64,000 nt of DNA from Glandiceps talaboti (GCF_964340395.1 NC_135566.1:4632001-4696000), one strand, 5' to 3'. Shown: positions 43,531 through 55,157, numbered from the stretch's first letter. Translations and numbers: made by a program. The notes: generated from the letters alone by a model not told the origin.

Positions 43531-43561
<31 letters not shown>

Positions 43562-46500
43562 TATGTATGTATGTATGTCTAGATATAAAAATTGTGGAAA
43601 TCCCCAACGCAACCACACCCTCTTTTTGCCAGCCCTGTTACCATGTCTGAAGCCTGTGGACCTCCACCATCTTCGTTAATTTGTCTTTTGGTCACGTTAT
43701 TTTGTTTGTGCAAATAGTAAGTTACTTCATTTGGTACTTACAGTTTTCACAGCGTAAACCTTCATACGGCCCCTGGCATATGCAGGTAGGTACGCCACCT
43801 GATACGTCACAGCCACCATTATTTTGACATGGATTGGGATTACAAAGACCTTCATAACGAAAATGGCTTGTGTTAATGACACAGGAAAGATCTTAAAAGT
43901 TTACCAGTTTTGACAAAACTGAAACTTTCCTTCCGTTTGTTTTAGAAACCTCATCTTGCACAAATAATGATGTGCACAAATGTTAAACCTGAACATAACC
44001 ATTTAATCAACCTCAGATGTATCTTTGTAATTTTTTTAACATACAGTTCGCAATTTGGATATGTACGAAATGATCAACAGCCAAATGAAATTACTAGTAT
44101 AACACCTTGCCAGAGACTGTACAAAGACAGAAATTACTAGTATAACACCTTGCCAGAGACTGTACAAAGACAGAAATTACTAGTATAACACCTTGCCAGA
44201 GACTGTACAAAGACAGAACTAAGACAGGGGATGTACATATAAATCATAACTATTTATTTCGAAATTAAGATGATTCGTCATTAACCAAAGCTTCGAGTGA
44301 TGTTTTTGGACACCAATCGTTCATTACACTCCATTTCCTGTAGTATCCTTACACGATAATGATAAAACCAAAATATGCATGTTGATATAGTGAATAGTGC
44401 AATTCTGAAAAAAAACTTCACATTGAAGATCTATAACAAAAACAGCCAGTGTATTTATAAGTTTTTTATCTTTACATTCTGTAAACAAAAAACAAAAGTT
44501 TTCATTTGCACATACCTTGGTCACAGTTTTGACCGGTAAATCCTTGGGAACAGGAACATCGATATCCTGTAGTTTGACTAGAATCTTGATAGCAAGTTCC
44601 TCCATTTTGACAAGGAGGATTAGAGATGAGACACGGGTTTACTGGAATGAATTGTATAAAGTAATAAACCAAAACGATTTCATCTTATATACAAGTTTCG
44701 TTATTTATTAAAATATGTCTTTTTGAACTCATTTCTATTGACATTACCTAGTTCGTATCATAATAATGTTGAATTCAAACGATTCGTCAACTCCTTATAC
44801 ATAATTTGCACAGGACGGCTTGGGTTTATATAATGCATGTTATATCACCATTGAGCATGGTATACATTGTTACATACCTTGGTCACAGTTTTGACCGAAA
44901 AATCCCTGAGAACAGGTACATCGATATCCTCCTGTTTGACTAGAATCTGGATAGCAGGTTCCTCCATTTAAGCATGGATTAGAGATGAGGCATGGGTTTA
45001 CTGTAAGAAGGAATGAGATTAATCTTAATATCAGATATTAATTTTCTCATCGCCAGATCTCAATTCACAAACAAATATGTTCTCTCCCTTTTCATATTAC
45101 TAATACAATTGCTCACTTATTCACCTAAGAATGCCTGGCTATTTATTTCATCTAAACAATCACCAATATAGACCCTAGGTTTGCATTTATGGAATTTAAC
45201 AAGTTACTTTATACTATCCGTACCTTCTGCACAGTTTTGACCAGTGAAACCAAGAGGACAAGTACATCTGTAACCACCAGGTTGTTGGGAGTCAAGTGAA
45301 CATGTTCCGCTATTTTGACATGGCTGCGCCGTGAGACATGTGTGTACTGCAACGATAAATGCATGGTGTGGCATTTAGTTTTTACCCTTCAAATAAGTGT
45401 GTGTTGTTGGTGTGTAACCTTGAATCAGGAAAATCTAACAAGTTGATGATAGATTTGAAGTCACAGGACATTGTCACTTGTAATTCACCTGTCGTTTGTA
45501 ACAAATGTCTTTGTACTTGAGGTAGTGATGTGAAATTTATGATGGTAGATGTATCATTCATCTTCATTCGTGTCTAAAATCTAATGACATTGTTTGTCTC
45601 TGTTACAACTTTGGTATCAATTAACCACCTACCATCTTCGCAGTCACTTCCAATGAATCCTACAACGCACGAACAAACATACCCTCGCGCTTGGGTCTGG
45701 TCTCGTCGACATGTGCCGCCATTTTGACAAGGCTGTGTGAAACATTGATTAACTAGAAACGAAATGGAGAATTTTGAATACTTTAATTTAGAAAAATGTT
45801 TTTGAACGTATATGAAAAATGTAATAACTGAATTAGAGAGTGAATACTCACCTTCCTCACAATTGTCTCCTGTGTACCACATTAAGCATGTACAACTATA
45901 TCCACTGGTGGTAGTATCAGTCCTACAAGTTCCGCCATTTGTGCAAGGTTTGCTGCTGCATGGGTTGTCTGTAAAACAATTACATTTTGTGAACATACAA
46001 CTATAAAGACTAGATAATCAAAGACGAGGCTGACAGAGCATGATTTCAAAATGTGCTCTTGTGACGCCGTTGATGTATAACTGTTCGCTAAAAGAGACAG
46101 ATATATCGATAGACATACTACAACATTTTCAAAAGCGTCTCTCAGTCTGTGAAAGTCAACCTGATAAAATCATAAGCAATTGTTTCAATTACGAAAATCT
46201 CTATCTTAAAATAAAATGCATTCACATCGAATGTTTTCTGGTTCAAAGAATAAGAGAAAGACAACCCCAATGGGACTAACTAGATTCAAAGGGTTACCCC
46301 TCCATTGACCAATGTCATAAATTTTCACTAAATGTAAGTCAAACATAAATACGCTTATTTATCTTCACTTTGAGCTGCTGGAATTGTACTCAACTCATTG
46401 CTGCCAAATCATTCATGTTCAGCAACTCATCTATTTTATACTTATACTTACAATTTTCACATCGGTCTCCTTCATATGGCCCATTACATACACATATTTC

Positions 46501-49500
46501 GTTGCTGCCGGATATGATGCACTGTCCGCCATTTTGGCAAAGGTTTGTGGTACATTGTTGCTCACCTACAAGGATAATATAAATTATTCATGCCAGAAAG
46601 AATTAGAGTAGCCACGTGGTAGTGAATTAATGACAACGAGTGCTAGAATTACAGATAATTTTTTTATCTTCTGATTGCAAGTCTTTTTTCAAGTCACGAA
46701 TGCATCAAACAACTCCCACGTTATCAAATTCACATACACGTTATAAGCCGACACATGCATGTATGCATGAGTAAATATTGGAATTACCTACCATGTTCAC
46801 AATTTGTCCCAGTGAAGCCTTCAACACACGAACAAACATACGCTATTACCGGATCTTGATCATTGCTCTGACATGTTCCTCGGTTTAGACATGGCTGACT
46901 GAAGCAGGCATTTACTAAAAGGAAACATACGACATACAAATGTATTAGAGTTGGCATAGGTTTGACTGACTGACTGTCTGTCTGACTGTCTGTCCGTCTG
47001 CAGTTCTGAGTAATGTTTCCCCTTTTCAATTTGACAATCTCATGGGCCTGAATTGTATAACAAGAACTATATGTATTCATTTATTTATTCATAAATCCTG
47101 TATATGTATCTCTTTCTCTGTCTCAACCTCTTCATCCTTTTTCATATTTCAGCGATTGACAAATCAGTTTTGGAGAATGCTTGAGATATGGCATTCTATA
47201 ATGGAGTGTGGTGCATGCAGATGAAGAGTATCAAACGATTTTAAATTTGGTCGATATGTAACAAATGTTGCGTCACAGATATAGATTCGATTCTACAGAC
47301 AACAGACAGGGCATTCTAAAAAACAGGTCAGTTGCCTTGAATTTATAAGATTCAAATGAAATCAATTTCAATATCAGCTAAATCATTATTAAAAGAATTT
47401 TCAATGTTTTATCTGAAAAAGATGCCATACTGTTATTGTAAGCTTACTTCTCCAGTTGTTACAGAAAGTTGTATGTTTTCTTGCGATTCATGAAGAACCA
47501 ATGGGGGCCTGTTGACTGGATAAATTGCATTTCCGATGTGTTGCATGGTTTCTATAAAATTTACTTGCATAGATTTAAAATACGTTGGATATAGTTCTGC
47601 ATTTGAAACTATGACTATACTCGTCACGACTGAGAGATATTATACAGAGAACAGTTTCCTACCGACATCGCAAACATATCCAGTAAACCATTGCAAACAT
47701 GAACACGTGTACCCAGTCTGTACAGAGCTGTCTCCTACACATGTTCCGCCATTTTGGCATGGTTTGGTACCACATGGGTTAGCTGAAATACAATGTGCGA
47801 CAAAATAAAACAGTTCTACAAAAACTAGAATTGATCAGCGGTGGTGTAATTGTGTATATGACGAGGAGAAGAAGTGTGTGACTCGTATTCGATTGCTCTT
47901 CAGCTCGGAACTTGTTTGATACTTTTGCTACATAGTATTTATTGTCACATACTCTGTTCACAGTTTTGACCGGTAAATCCTTGGGTACAGGTACATCGAT
48001 ATCCTGTAGTCTGACTAGAATCTGGATAGCAGGTTCCTCCATTTTGACATGGACTAAAGATGAGGCATGGGTTTACTGAAAGTATCAAATGACAACAAGT
48101 TCACCTTACGTACACGTTTCATTATTGATGAAAATTCTGTCTTTTGATCTAATTTCTATTCACATTACCTAGTTCGTATCATAATAATATGTTAAATTCA
48201 AACTTCATCAACTTCTTATACATATTTTGCAGAAGCCACAACCATAATGCATTTCTATCATCCGAATGTATAGTGTTCATTTTTACATACCCTGTTCACA
48301 GTTTATACCAGCGAATCCTTGGGAACAGGAACATCGATATCCTGTAGTTTGACTAGAATCTGGATAGCAAGTTCCTCCATTTTGACATGGATCAGAGATG
48401 AGGCATGGGTTTACTGAAAGTATCAAATGATAACAAGTTCACCTTAAGTTATACGTACAGGTTTCATTATTGATGAAAATCTGTCTTTTTGCTCTAATTT
48501 CTATTCACACTACCTAGTTCATATCATAACAATGTTGAATTCAAACGATTCCTCAACTCCTTATACATATGTATTTATTGTCACATACTCTGTTCACAGT
48601 TTTGACCGGTAAATCCTTGGGTACAAGTACATCGATATCCTGTAGTCTGAGTAGAATCTGTGTAGCAGTTCCCTCCATTTTGGCATGGGTTAGTGATGAG
48701 ACACGGGTTCTCTGTTTGAGCGAATGATATTAAGTTAAGCCACTGGTTTACTCTTTTATAATCAATATGGAATATATCCTTTGATGTTTTTCCAAGTTTG
48801 AATGATAGCGTTGTATTCAAGGGTTCCATCAACCCCTTACACACATTTTGTATAATTAGGACGAAGGTTTTGCATTATGTCACCCAATAAGCACTAGATT
48901 TATTTCCATATATATCCCTGTCACATCATCTATTTCATATGATAATTCTGTACGTTCAATCAAGAAAACATCATATGTTTTTTTCCCATTTTAATTGCCA
49001 AAATGGGGCGTGTATATAACTTCACTTTAGATGGATTGCAATAGTTACTGTCGCACGATAAACTATGTCGTTTCATAGCACGTCTTTCAAAAATGAGAAA
49101 CCTTCATTTTCACATACCCTGGTCACAGTTTTGACCGGTAAATCCTTGAGTACATGTACATCGATATCCCATTATTTGACTAGAATCTGGATAGCAGGTT
49201 CCTCCATTATGGCATTCATTGGCGATTAGACATGGGTTTTCTGCATAAATGAAATCAATCAAACTGATAAACATGATTTTTTTTGTCATTCATCATCCAA
49301 ATATAGACTAGTGCCTTCTATATGTTTCTACTTAACAAATAATTGTCTCTTCAAAAAGTGCTTCTTCCCTCAATAATTTCATATCCCATAATAAAAGAGC
49401 TCATTGTCTTTCGATTTATTATAACCTGTACCTTCTGCACAATTTTGTCCTGTGAAGCCGAGAGAACAAGTACAACGGTATCCACCGGGCTGCTGGGAGT

Positions 49501-51903
49501 CAGGTGAACAAGTTCCGCTATTTTGGCATGGCTGCGCTAAAAGACACGGGTTTACTGCAATAGATCCAACAGTTGCGTTTTAGTGTTCATTTTCCTTTAA
49601 ATCGTTGTGTGTTTCAGACGAAATAGATAACATTATATGCGAGAAATAGTCCAACAATGAAGTCTTGAAAGAGTTACGTCATTTTGCTATCTTTAACATA
49701 TTACTGGTAGACACAAGTAAAGTTAAATTCATCAGCTATATTGATATCTGCGCTAAATGGATAAGACGATTTTGAAGATAAAAAAACATCATTTTCTTCT
49801 TTTCAAACACTCAAGAAAACATTCCTGGTCCTTCATGTTTACAACAACACAAGTTATCTGCCTACCCTCTTCGCAGTAATTTCCACTGTATCCTAGAATG
49901 CACGAACATACATATCCGCGAGACTGAGACTGATCTTGTGTACACGTTCCGCCATTTTGACAAGGCCGTGTGAAGCATGGATCCACTAGAAAACACAGAC
50001 AGAAACGATGATGAACGATTTATCTGTTAGATTTCTGAACATCTATTTACATTTGTACTTAATAGAGAAATACCTGAAGAATATCTCACCTTCCGCACAT
50101 GTGTCTCCTGTAAACAAAATCAAGCATGTACAACGATATCCTCGGGTAAGAGTGAGATCAGTCGTGCAAGTTCCACCATTTGTGCATGGATGGCTGCCAC
50201 ATGGATTGTCTGTAGCACAAGTACATAATATGAACGAATTAGAATCACAGTATATGAACAGGAAAACACAGGCAGGCCAACAGGCAGACAGACAACGGCA
50301 GATAAATATATAGACAAGGCTGGCTGTACCTAGTATGACTAAGCTTTTACGAATCTGTTAAAAAATACAACGTCTCGAGGACAACAAAAAAAGAAAATTG
50401 CTGATTGACAAGTAAATACATAAAGGAACAACAAACAAACAAACAAACAAACAAACAAACAAACAAACAAAACAATCTCAAAACTGGAAAAATATAATTT
50501 GATTTAATTAATTGTCTACTTCAAGAAAATGATGATTGACACAATAGATTTGATTGACACAATAGATTTGATTGACACAATATATTTGATTGACACAATA
50601 TATTTGATTGACACAATAGATTTCAGGTTGTACTTTGGAAGAAATATCAAAGTAATTGTCGACAGCACTGATTGCCTCGAAGGACACCTACACTTAAAAT
50701 CGATAGCCTGCTATTTCTACTTACAAGTTTCACAAAGGTCTCCTTCATATGGTCCGTCACATACACAAATGTTGTCATTTCCTGATCTGACACACTGTCC
50801 ACCATTTTGGCAAAAGTTTGTAGAACAAAATACCGCGCCTGCAGATTTGTTTTAAGATATATAGTTAATATAACGTAATTGTCGTAAATGTAAATGGATA
50901 AGTGATAGCCAAAGCTGTGTAACATCATAATATCAAATAATTGTTGAAGGGGTCATGGCAAATGTCCCTATCTGTTTTATGCAATGTCTGTCAAATCTTC
51001 TCGACTGTCATGTTTGTAAGACGCCGCCCTGACTGTATTTTCAAAATAACGCCATTCTTTGGATCCTTCTTAAATTGCTTTATATTTTATTAGCGAATCT
51101 AACTTTGACCTTTATACATGCATAAGGTTAATTTCTACCTTGTTCACAATTTGTTCCAGTGAATCCATCAATACACAAACACACATACGGTGTTGCTGGA
51201 TTTGGGCTATTACTTTGGCACGTTCCTCCATTCTGGCATGGACGACTGAAGCAAGCATTCACTGAAAGGAAAGAAACACAACGTATACAGCCTTACACGT
51301 ACTCAGTGATCTTACCTACACTGCGGTGTACATGTATACGTGCTTGTCTTTGTGATCGTTCCCAAACTACCTTGCACTATTTCCCATGATAATGGATTAA
51401 ATAGTACAGAAAAGAGACAGCGATGTGCCAATTAACATATGTCGATATCTAAGGAATTACTTACAGATGGATGGTAAGATGCTAAGACAATTAATATCTG
51501 CATTAAGAAATGGATCAAAATTGTAGCACAGCTGTCTCTCATGTACTTGATCAGTCTGTACCAAACAGTTTGTAATTTTGATTTGCGAAAATAAATAGTG
51601 ATTTGTCCGTGCTACATAATTAAATATCGGCTAGGCATAACATTTTTCGGTAATTTGACAAAATAGCACTAAATCAGGCTTAGATAGAAAACATGTTTAT
51701 AGCTTAAGAAAGCATTGATCAGTATCCTACTAAAGATACATGTAAGTATCTGAACAGAATGATATTTATACTTTGACTCTAACCTTCCCCACAAGTATCA
51801 CCAGTAAACCATTGTAAACATGAACACGTGTATCCTGTCTGTACGGTACTGTCTTGATGACATGTTCCGCCATTTTCACATGGTTGAACACCACATGGGT
51901 TAT
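34473..51903 (-). CDS. EGF gene B: tandem EGF-repeat protein with hydrophobic C-terminal tail (36 exons seen)
   Basis: Thirty-five exons each encode one EGF module of six cysteines, every intron phase 1, followed by a tail exon. Modules fall into classes a to g, recurring in the same order three times: B1-B10 (abcdef, g x4), B11-B18 (abcdef, g x2) and B20-B28 (abcdef, g-like x3). B19 is a class-c relative between blocks, and B29-B35 form the C-terminal series. Most modules have the Notch-style CQNGGTC loop, giving the O-fucose consensus. The tail is a spacer plus 15-20 hydrophobic residues to the stop, as in GPI signals. Likely a cell-surface adhesion or ligand-type protein; partners unknown. 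The N-terminal exon with signal peptide was not found between 51.9 and 57.4 kb. Confidence 0.85.
34720..34833 (-). CDS. EGF B35: last EGF
   Basis: [15 protein letters not shown] start, short third loop, ends YEGQFCGE. Closest to A9 of gene A, which also precedes a tail exon. Confidence 0.88.
35475..35588 (-). CDS. EGF B34
   Basis: Contains [12 protein letters not shown], matching [12 protein letters not shown] of A8; short second loop CERGSC. Confidence 0.88.
36140..36271 (-). CDS. EGF B33
   Basis: Long first loop CPEIYKHLC and [10 protein letters not shown], as in A7 ([19 protein letters not shown]). Confidence 0.88.
36628..36679. repeat. (GACA)n microsatellite
   Basis: About 13 units in the intron between B32 and B33. 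Confidence 0.95.
36839..36961 (-). CDS. EGF B32
   Basis: [27 protein letters not shown]. Met replaces Thr in the O-fucose site. Confidence 0.88.
37379..37427. repeat. (GGAT)n microsatellite
   Basis: About 12 units ending some 15 bases from the donor of B31. Confidence 0.93.
37443..37565 (-). CDS. EGF B31
   Basis: CQNDGTC instead of [17 protein letters not shown]; resembles A6 ([17 protein letters not shown]). Confidence 0.88.
38091..38216 (-). CDS. EGF B30
   Basis: [16 protein letters not shown], one-residue-longer first loop; Asn replaces Thr before Cys3. Confidence 0.88.
38799..38921 (-). CDS. EGF B29
   Basis: [30 protein letters not shown]. Confidence 0.88.
39294..39422 (-). CDS. EGF B28 (class g, long first loop)
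   Basis: [17 protein letters not shown] with two extra residues; SEEFTGQNC replaces the usual QGFTGQNC. Confidence 0.88.
39994..40122 (-). CDS. EGF B27 (class g)
   Basis: [17 protein letters not shown], a first loop longer by a QP duplication; YQGFQGQNC lacks the Thr of the GFTG motif. Confidence 0.88.
40350..40472 (-). CDS. EGF B26 (class g)
   Basis: Canonical class g: [15 protein letters not shown] and [11 protein letters not shown]. Confidence 0.9.
40882..41004 (-). CDS. EGF B25 (class f, block 3)
   Basis: [27 protein letters not shown], ends NCAE as in B6 and B16. Confidence 0.9.
41346..41465 (-). CDS. EGF B24 (class e, block 3)
   Basis: [27 protein letters not shown], same class as B5 and B15. 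Confidence 0.9.
41566..41685 (-). CDS. EGF B23 (class d, block 3)
   Basis: [14 protein letters not shown] carries a C-x-S-x-P-C O-glucose site; [13 protein letters not shown]. Confidence 0.9.
42098..42211 (-). CDS. EGF B22 (class c, block 3)
   Basis: [12 protein letters not shown] and [11 protein letters not shown]; shorter third loop, no O-fucose residue. Confidence 0.9.
42439..42561 (-). CDS. EGF B21 (class b, block 3)
   Basis: [14 protein letters not shown] with both O-glucose and O-fucose sites; [11 protein letters not shown]. Confidence 0.9.
42895..43014 (-). CDS. EGF B20 (class a, block 3)
   Basis: [31 protein letters not shown]; begins the third cassette. Confidence 0.9.
43496..43578. 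repeat. (TATG)n microsatellite
   Basis: About 20 units with one missing base, in the intron between B19 and B20. Confidence 0.95.
43742..43849 (-). CDS. EGF B19 (class c relative between blocks)
   Basis: Shortest module (108 bases). [12 protein letters not shown] and [11 protein letters not shown] resemble class c, but the exon starts directly at the first Cys region. It stands alone between blocks 2 and 3. Confidence 0.85.
44088..44216. repeat. 43-bp tandem repeat, three exact copies
   Basis: Unit begins AAATTACTAGTATAACACCT; 3 x 43 bases, identical copies, between B18 and B19. Recent. Confidence 0.95.
44516..44641 (-). CDS. EGF B18 (class g, block 2)
   Basis: [16 protein letters not shown], one extra Pro in loop one; [11 protein letters not shown]. 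Confidence 0.9.
44878..45000 (-). CDS. EGF B17 (class g, block 2)
   Basis: [28 protein letters not shown] loses the Thr of GFTG. Confidence 0.9.
45224..45346 (-). CDS. EGF B16 (class f, block 2)
   Basis: [31 protein letters not shown] end. Confidence 0.9.
45633..45752 (-). CDS. EGF B15 (class e, block 2)
   Basis: [33 protein letters not shown]. Confidence 0.9.
45852..45968 (-). CDS. EGF B14 (class d, block 2)
   Basis: [14 protein letters not shown] has an O-glucose site; one residue shorter than B4 and B23; LMWYTGDNC. Confidence 0.9.
46452..46565 (-). CDS. EGF B13 (class c, block 2)
   Basis: [30 protein letters not shown]. Confidence 0.9.
46792..46914 (-). CDS. EGF B12 (class b, block 2)
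   Basis: [14 protein letters not shown]; Arg replaces the usual Gly of the loop; [11 protein letters not shown]. Confidence 0.9.
47663..47782 (-). CDS. EGF B11 (class a, block 2)
   Basis: [32 protein letters not shown]; begins the second cassette. Confidence 0.9.
47953..48075 (-). CDS. EGF B10 (class g, block 1, copy 4)
   Basis: [27 protein letters not shown]. Flanking introns resemble those of B8 and B9, showing local exon duplication. Confidence 0.9.
48291..48413 (-). CDS. EGF B9 (class g, block 1, copy 3)
   Basis: [26 protein letters not shown]: Ala and Ile break the O-GlcNAc-type site. Confidence 0.9.
48589..48711 (-). CDS. EGF B8 (class g, block 1, copy 2)
   Basis: [31 protein letters not shown]; Asn replaces Thr before Cys3. 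Confidence 0.9.
49118..49240 (-). CDS. EGF B7 (class g, block 1, copy 1)
   Basis: [33 protein letters not shown]. Confidence 0.9.
49432..49554 (-). CDS. EGF B6 (class f, block 1)
   Basis: [35 protein letters not shown] end. Confidence 0.9.
49866..49985 (-). CDS. EGF B5 (class e, block 1)
   Basis: [33 protein letters not shown]. Confidence 0.9.
50090..50209 (-). CDS. EGF B4 (class d, block 1)
   Basis: [14 protein letters not shown] with an O-glucose site; [16 protein letters not shown], where ILF replaces the QWF/MWY of its siblings. Confidence 0.9.
50430..50471. repeat. (CAAA)n microsatellite
   Basis: About 10 units in the intron between B3 and B4. Confidence 0.93.
50534..50623. repeat. 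18-bp tandem repeat, five copies
   Basis: Unit GATTGACACAATAGATTT with one variable base (AGAT/ATAT), close to B3. Confidence 0.93.
50725..50838 (-). CDS. EGF B3 (class c, block 1)
   Basis: [26 protein letters not shown]. Confidence 0.9.
51139..51261 (-). CDS. EGF B2 (class b, block 1)
   Basis: [14 protein letters not shown], both O-glucose and O-fucose sites; [11 protein letters not shown]. Confidence 0.9.
51784..51903 (-). CDS. EGF B1 (class a, block 1), first exon recognised in gene B
   Basis: [32 protein letters not shown]. The donor GTTAGA is weaker than the GTAAG-type sites elsewhere. The preceding exon must end with one base of a codon. Confidence 0.87.
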
Positions 51904-52384
51904 CTGAAATACAATGCACATATAATCAATATAAACCAGACTGTGTGTTATTGGAAACGTTTGAACTGCATTGGAAGATCTTTAACCAATACAAATAAAA
52001 TGTTTACGAATTAATATGTATGAATTAATCACTGTAACAATGAATGTGACGTCAGAGTAATGACGTCAAGTTTACTCATATGAACATTAAGATAAAATTT
52101 GATAAACACAGTATGTTTCATTAAACACATGGCCTGCCATATGAAAGTGAAACGTGATCTTGAACGAACTATATTTCTGGAAGTCAGGTATATCTTGCTC
52201 AAAACCTCAGAATAATACTGATGGCATTTGCAAAAATGGTTACCGAAATAAATCTGTGACAATTTGCTTCTAACAGTTCTGCAACTGTAATACTACACAA
52301 GTCATAAGCCAACATATCCCTTTATGCCTTTCAGTGTTGTGGTTGTGAAGATTTCTAGTGAAACTAAATAATAAGTTTTCTTAC

Positions 52385-52581
52385 CAACAATGTGCCACTG
52401 AAGCAGACATCCCTCGTGCACGAGAAAGTTCTAACTTCTAACGCATATCTACTGAACACTCTACAGCAAAGGTTACCATTTGATCCATTAAGTAGTACGG
52501 ACGCATAACGGTAGGCAAAGCAGGGACAGCAACACTCAGTGATTATATTGTGAAGCGCTTTGTTGATGCATATTACTGGTT
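52385..52581 (-). CDS. Possible cysteine-rich exon, unassigned
   Basis: Between acceptor TTCACTGTAG and donor GTAAGA there are 65 open codons with nine Cys (ECCCPC, NLCCRVF, FSCTRDVC). It enters with two bases and leaves in phase 0, so it cannot splice straight to B1. May be an exon of an unseen gene or chance. Confidence 0.25.
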
Positions 52582-53267
52582 CTACAGTGAATATTTTATC
52601 CACATAATTTTGAGAGCACTGCGAGATATACGTTATACATGTTATAAGGACTTTCTTTGATTAACAATAGCAAATCACTTTGAATATGTGAATTTATTGC
52701 TGATGGTTTTAAAACGGTTATCATTTGTAAAGTCAGGCAGTTACGACAAGCCTTATATTTAACATTTTGTCGGTGCAAGAAAACGTTCCAATTTGTGAAA
52801 ATTAGGAAGTGAGCAACGTATAGTTGGTCTATTCTATACGCATATGCACTTAGAGACTAATTGTTCACTTCATTACTTTATAATTGGGTTGCTTAGTGAC
52901 AAGAAAGACTTCTACAAAGTGGAAGGTGCAAAATAGCATTATATAACTAATGGGTTTACATATAGTTATTCTGCAGTGCATTTATTTGTCTTGATCACTT
53001 TGGCCATTTAGACTAGGAACATTTGCAAACCTTCTTTGGCAATTGTTATAGGTAAGTAAGGATGTTATACTTATTAATGTCATTTTTGTATATATAACTT
53101 AATCAAATTATGAGGTTAGAAATAAAATATACAATCAAAATGTAACATGCAAATACTTAATAATTTGTTAACAATAGCATTAGTTAATGACAATGTTGAT
53201 TATTGTTATTACATTGTTACGATTTCATGCATTAGAATGTTATTACAGTACAATACAGATCAGTATA

Positions 53268-53465
53268 ATACAATACATCACAGCACAGAACAGTACAGTG
53301 AAGTACAGCACAATGCAATACAATACATCACAGCACAGAGCAGTACAGTGAAGTACAGGACAATGCAATACAATACATCACAGCACAACAGTACAGTGAA
53401 GTACAGGACAATGCAATACAATACATCACAGCACAACAGTACAGTGAAGTACAGGACAATACAAG
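53268..53465. repeat. 48-50-bp minisatellite, four copies
   Basis: Unit begins AATACAATACATCACAGCAC and contains ACAGTGAAGTACAG; copies differ by one small deletion. Confidence 0.9.
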
Positions 53466-53720
53466 ACAACTCAAGGGAACAGAACAGTGAAGTACAGTAC
53501 AGTACAGTACTGTAACAGTACAGTACAATTTAGTACAGCAGAATAGTACAGTACAGTACAGTACAGAATAGTACAGTACTAACAGTACAGTATAATACAG
53601 TACAATACAATACACTACAGTACAATACAAAACAACACAACACAACACAACACAACACAACACAACATAACATAACACAACACAAATACAGTATAGTACA
53701 GTACAATCAGTACAGTACAT
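53466..53720. repeat. Degenerate (CAGTA)n and (ACAAC)n array
   Basis: Pentamer-rich continuation of the minisatellite, with a purer CACAA block at about 53636-53680. Confidence 0.85.
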
Positions 53721-54085
53721 GTACAATGCATTATATTTTATATATAGAGATCCTCATATTCCTCACATTGGTATGTCGTCCAAATATATGTACAGTAATA
53801 TGAAATGGATACATTTCATCAATTGGCTTGGAGGGATACGGCCGACATGAGAGGAATCACTCCTCCTCGATGACGTCGTACTCATTCAAAATACTGAGAA
53901 GTTAGTATATTTAAGTCTTGATTCCCTGTGCAATAGGTACATATAGTAAGTCAGAGTAATTTTCACTGTCTTGAAACAAGTAACATGTTCGATAGTTGTC
54001 TTTGATTATCAACATGTAACACGATCCTTAAAAGTCGGAAATAAAGGTTTTGTCCAGGTTTTGTAATAATAGCCGTTTGTACTCA

Positions 54086-54087
<2 letters not shown>

Positions 54088-54146
<59 letters not shown>
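54088..54146. repeat. (GATT)n microsatellite
   Basis: About 14 perfect units. Confidence 0.95.
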
Positions 54147-54147
<1 letters not shown>

Positions 54148-55157
54148 AAGGAAGCTCAAGATGTTGTGGGAGTTCAAAGGTTATATATTTGGCTTGCTGT
54201 GGGTTTCTGTTTGGATTAAGTATTATATTATATGATAAAATATGACAAATTTATGAAAACAATTTCAAGGGTTGCTATTAAATAAATAGGATTCGCCAGT
54301 TTTGTAAACCTCTGAATATGTTGTACAAATCGGGTAATCATTTAAATCTGTACTGGCTGTGACATTAACTGGGGTATTATTTTTTCGATCAGGCAACCAA
54401 CAATATATTTACTGAAAATTGTTAAAATAACAATACTTGTAAATGGTAAGAATTGAAGAAGTCGATTTTATCAACACGTAGTACAGTAACAGATTGAAGT
54501 TGTCATCGGTGGGGGGGGGGTGGATTGTGGACCCGACTATCAATTTGATTGGGTTTATTGTCCCATATTACGTGTAAGGCTACACAAATACCTTTACCAA
54601 CCCGAGATTCAATAGAGTTCAGGGTGTGCTATATCTAACAAAACTGTTTCAAAAAAGGATCCAGTTGCAGCTAGTCTTGATTGAAAATAATATCCACCAA
54701 AGTTGCATTTTCAAACATTCCTTTACATTCATTCTAAACACACTTGAGACATTCACTGTGACGTAATGCTATGACGTAATGCTGTGAAGTAATGCTGTGG
54801 GACAGAGATGTAATAAGCTATTTTGAAAGTATGCAAAGAAAACTTGATACTTGTAATTGATTAAATGTTTATTTATTGTTACGTCATACTTACATGTACA
54901 TTTTCTTTTAAATTCTGTAAATACAAAGTTCGTTAAAATACACGTTTTGGGTACACCAAAACTCGAATATAAAAATACATTGAAAGGTTTAATACAAGGT
55001 GATTTAGTGATGTGTCAACAGGTGACACGTCTGGAATTTTTTAGTCCATTTCCCGTGATTTCGTATCTACGTTTACTTGATTCTTGATAAACTACAATTT
55101 CTACAAAAATATAGTGACAGAAGGGGGTGAACGGTAACTTATTTGAATCTAACTTAC

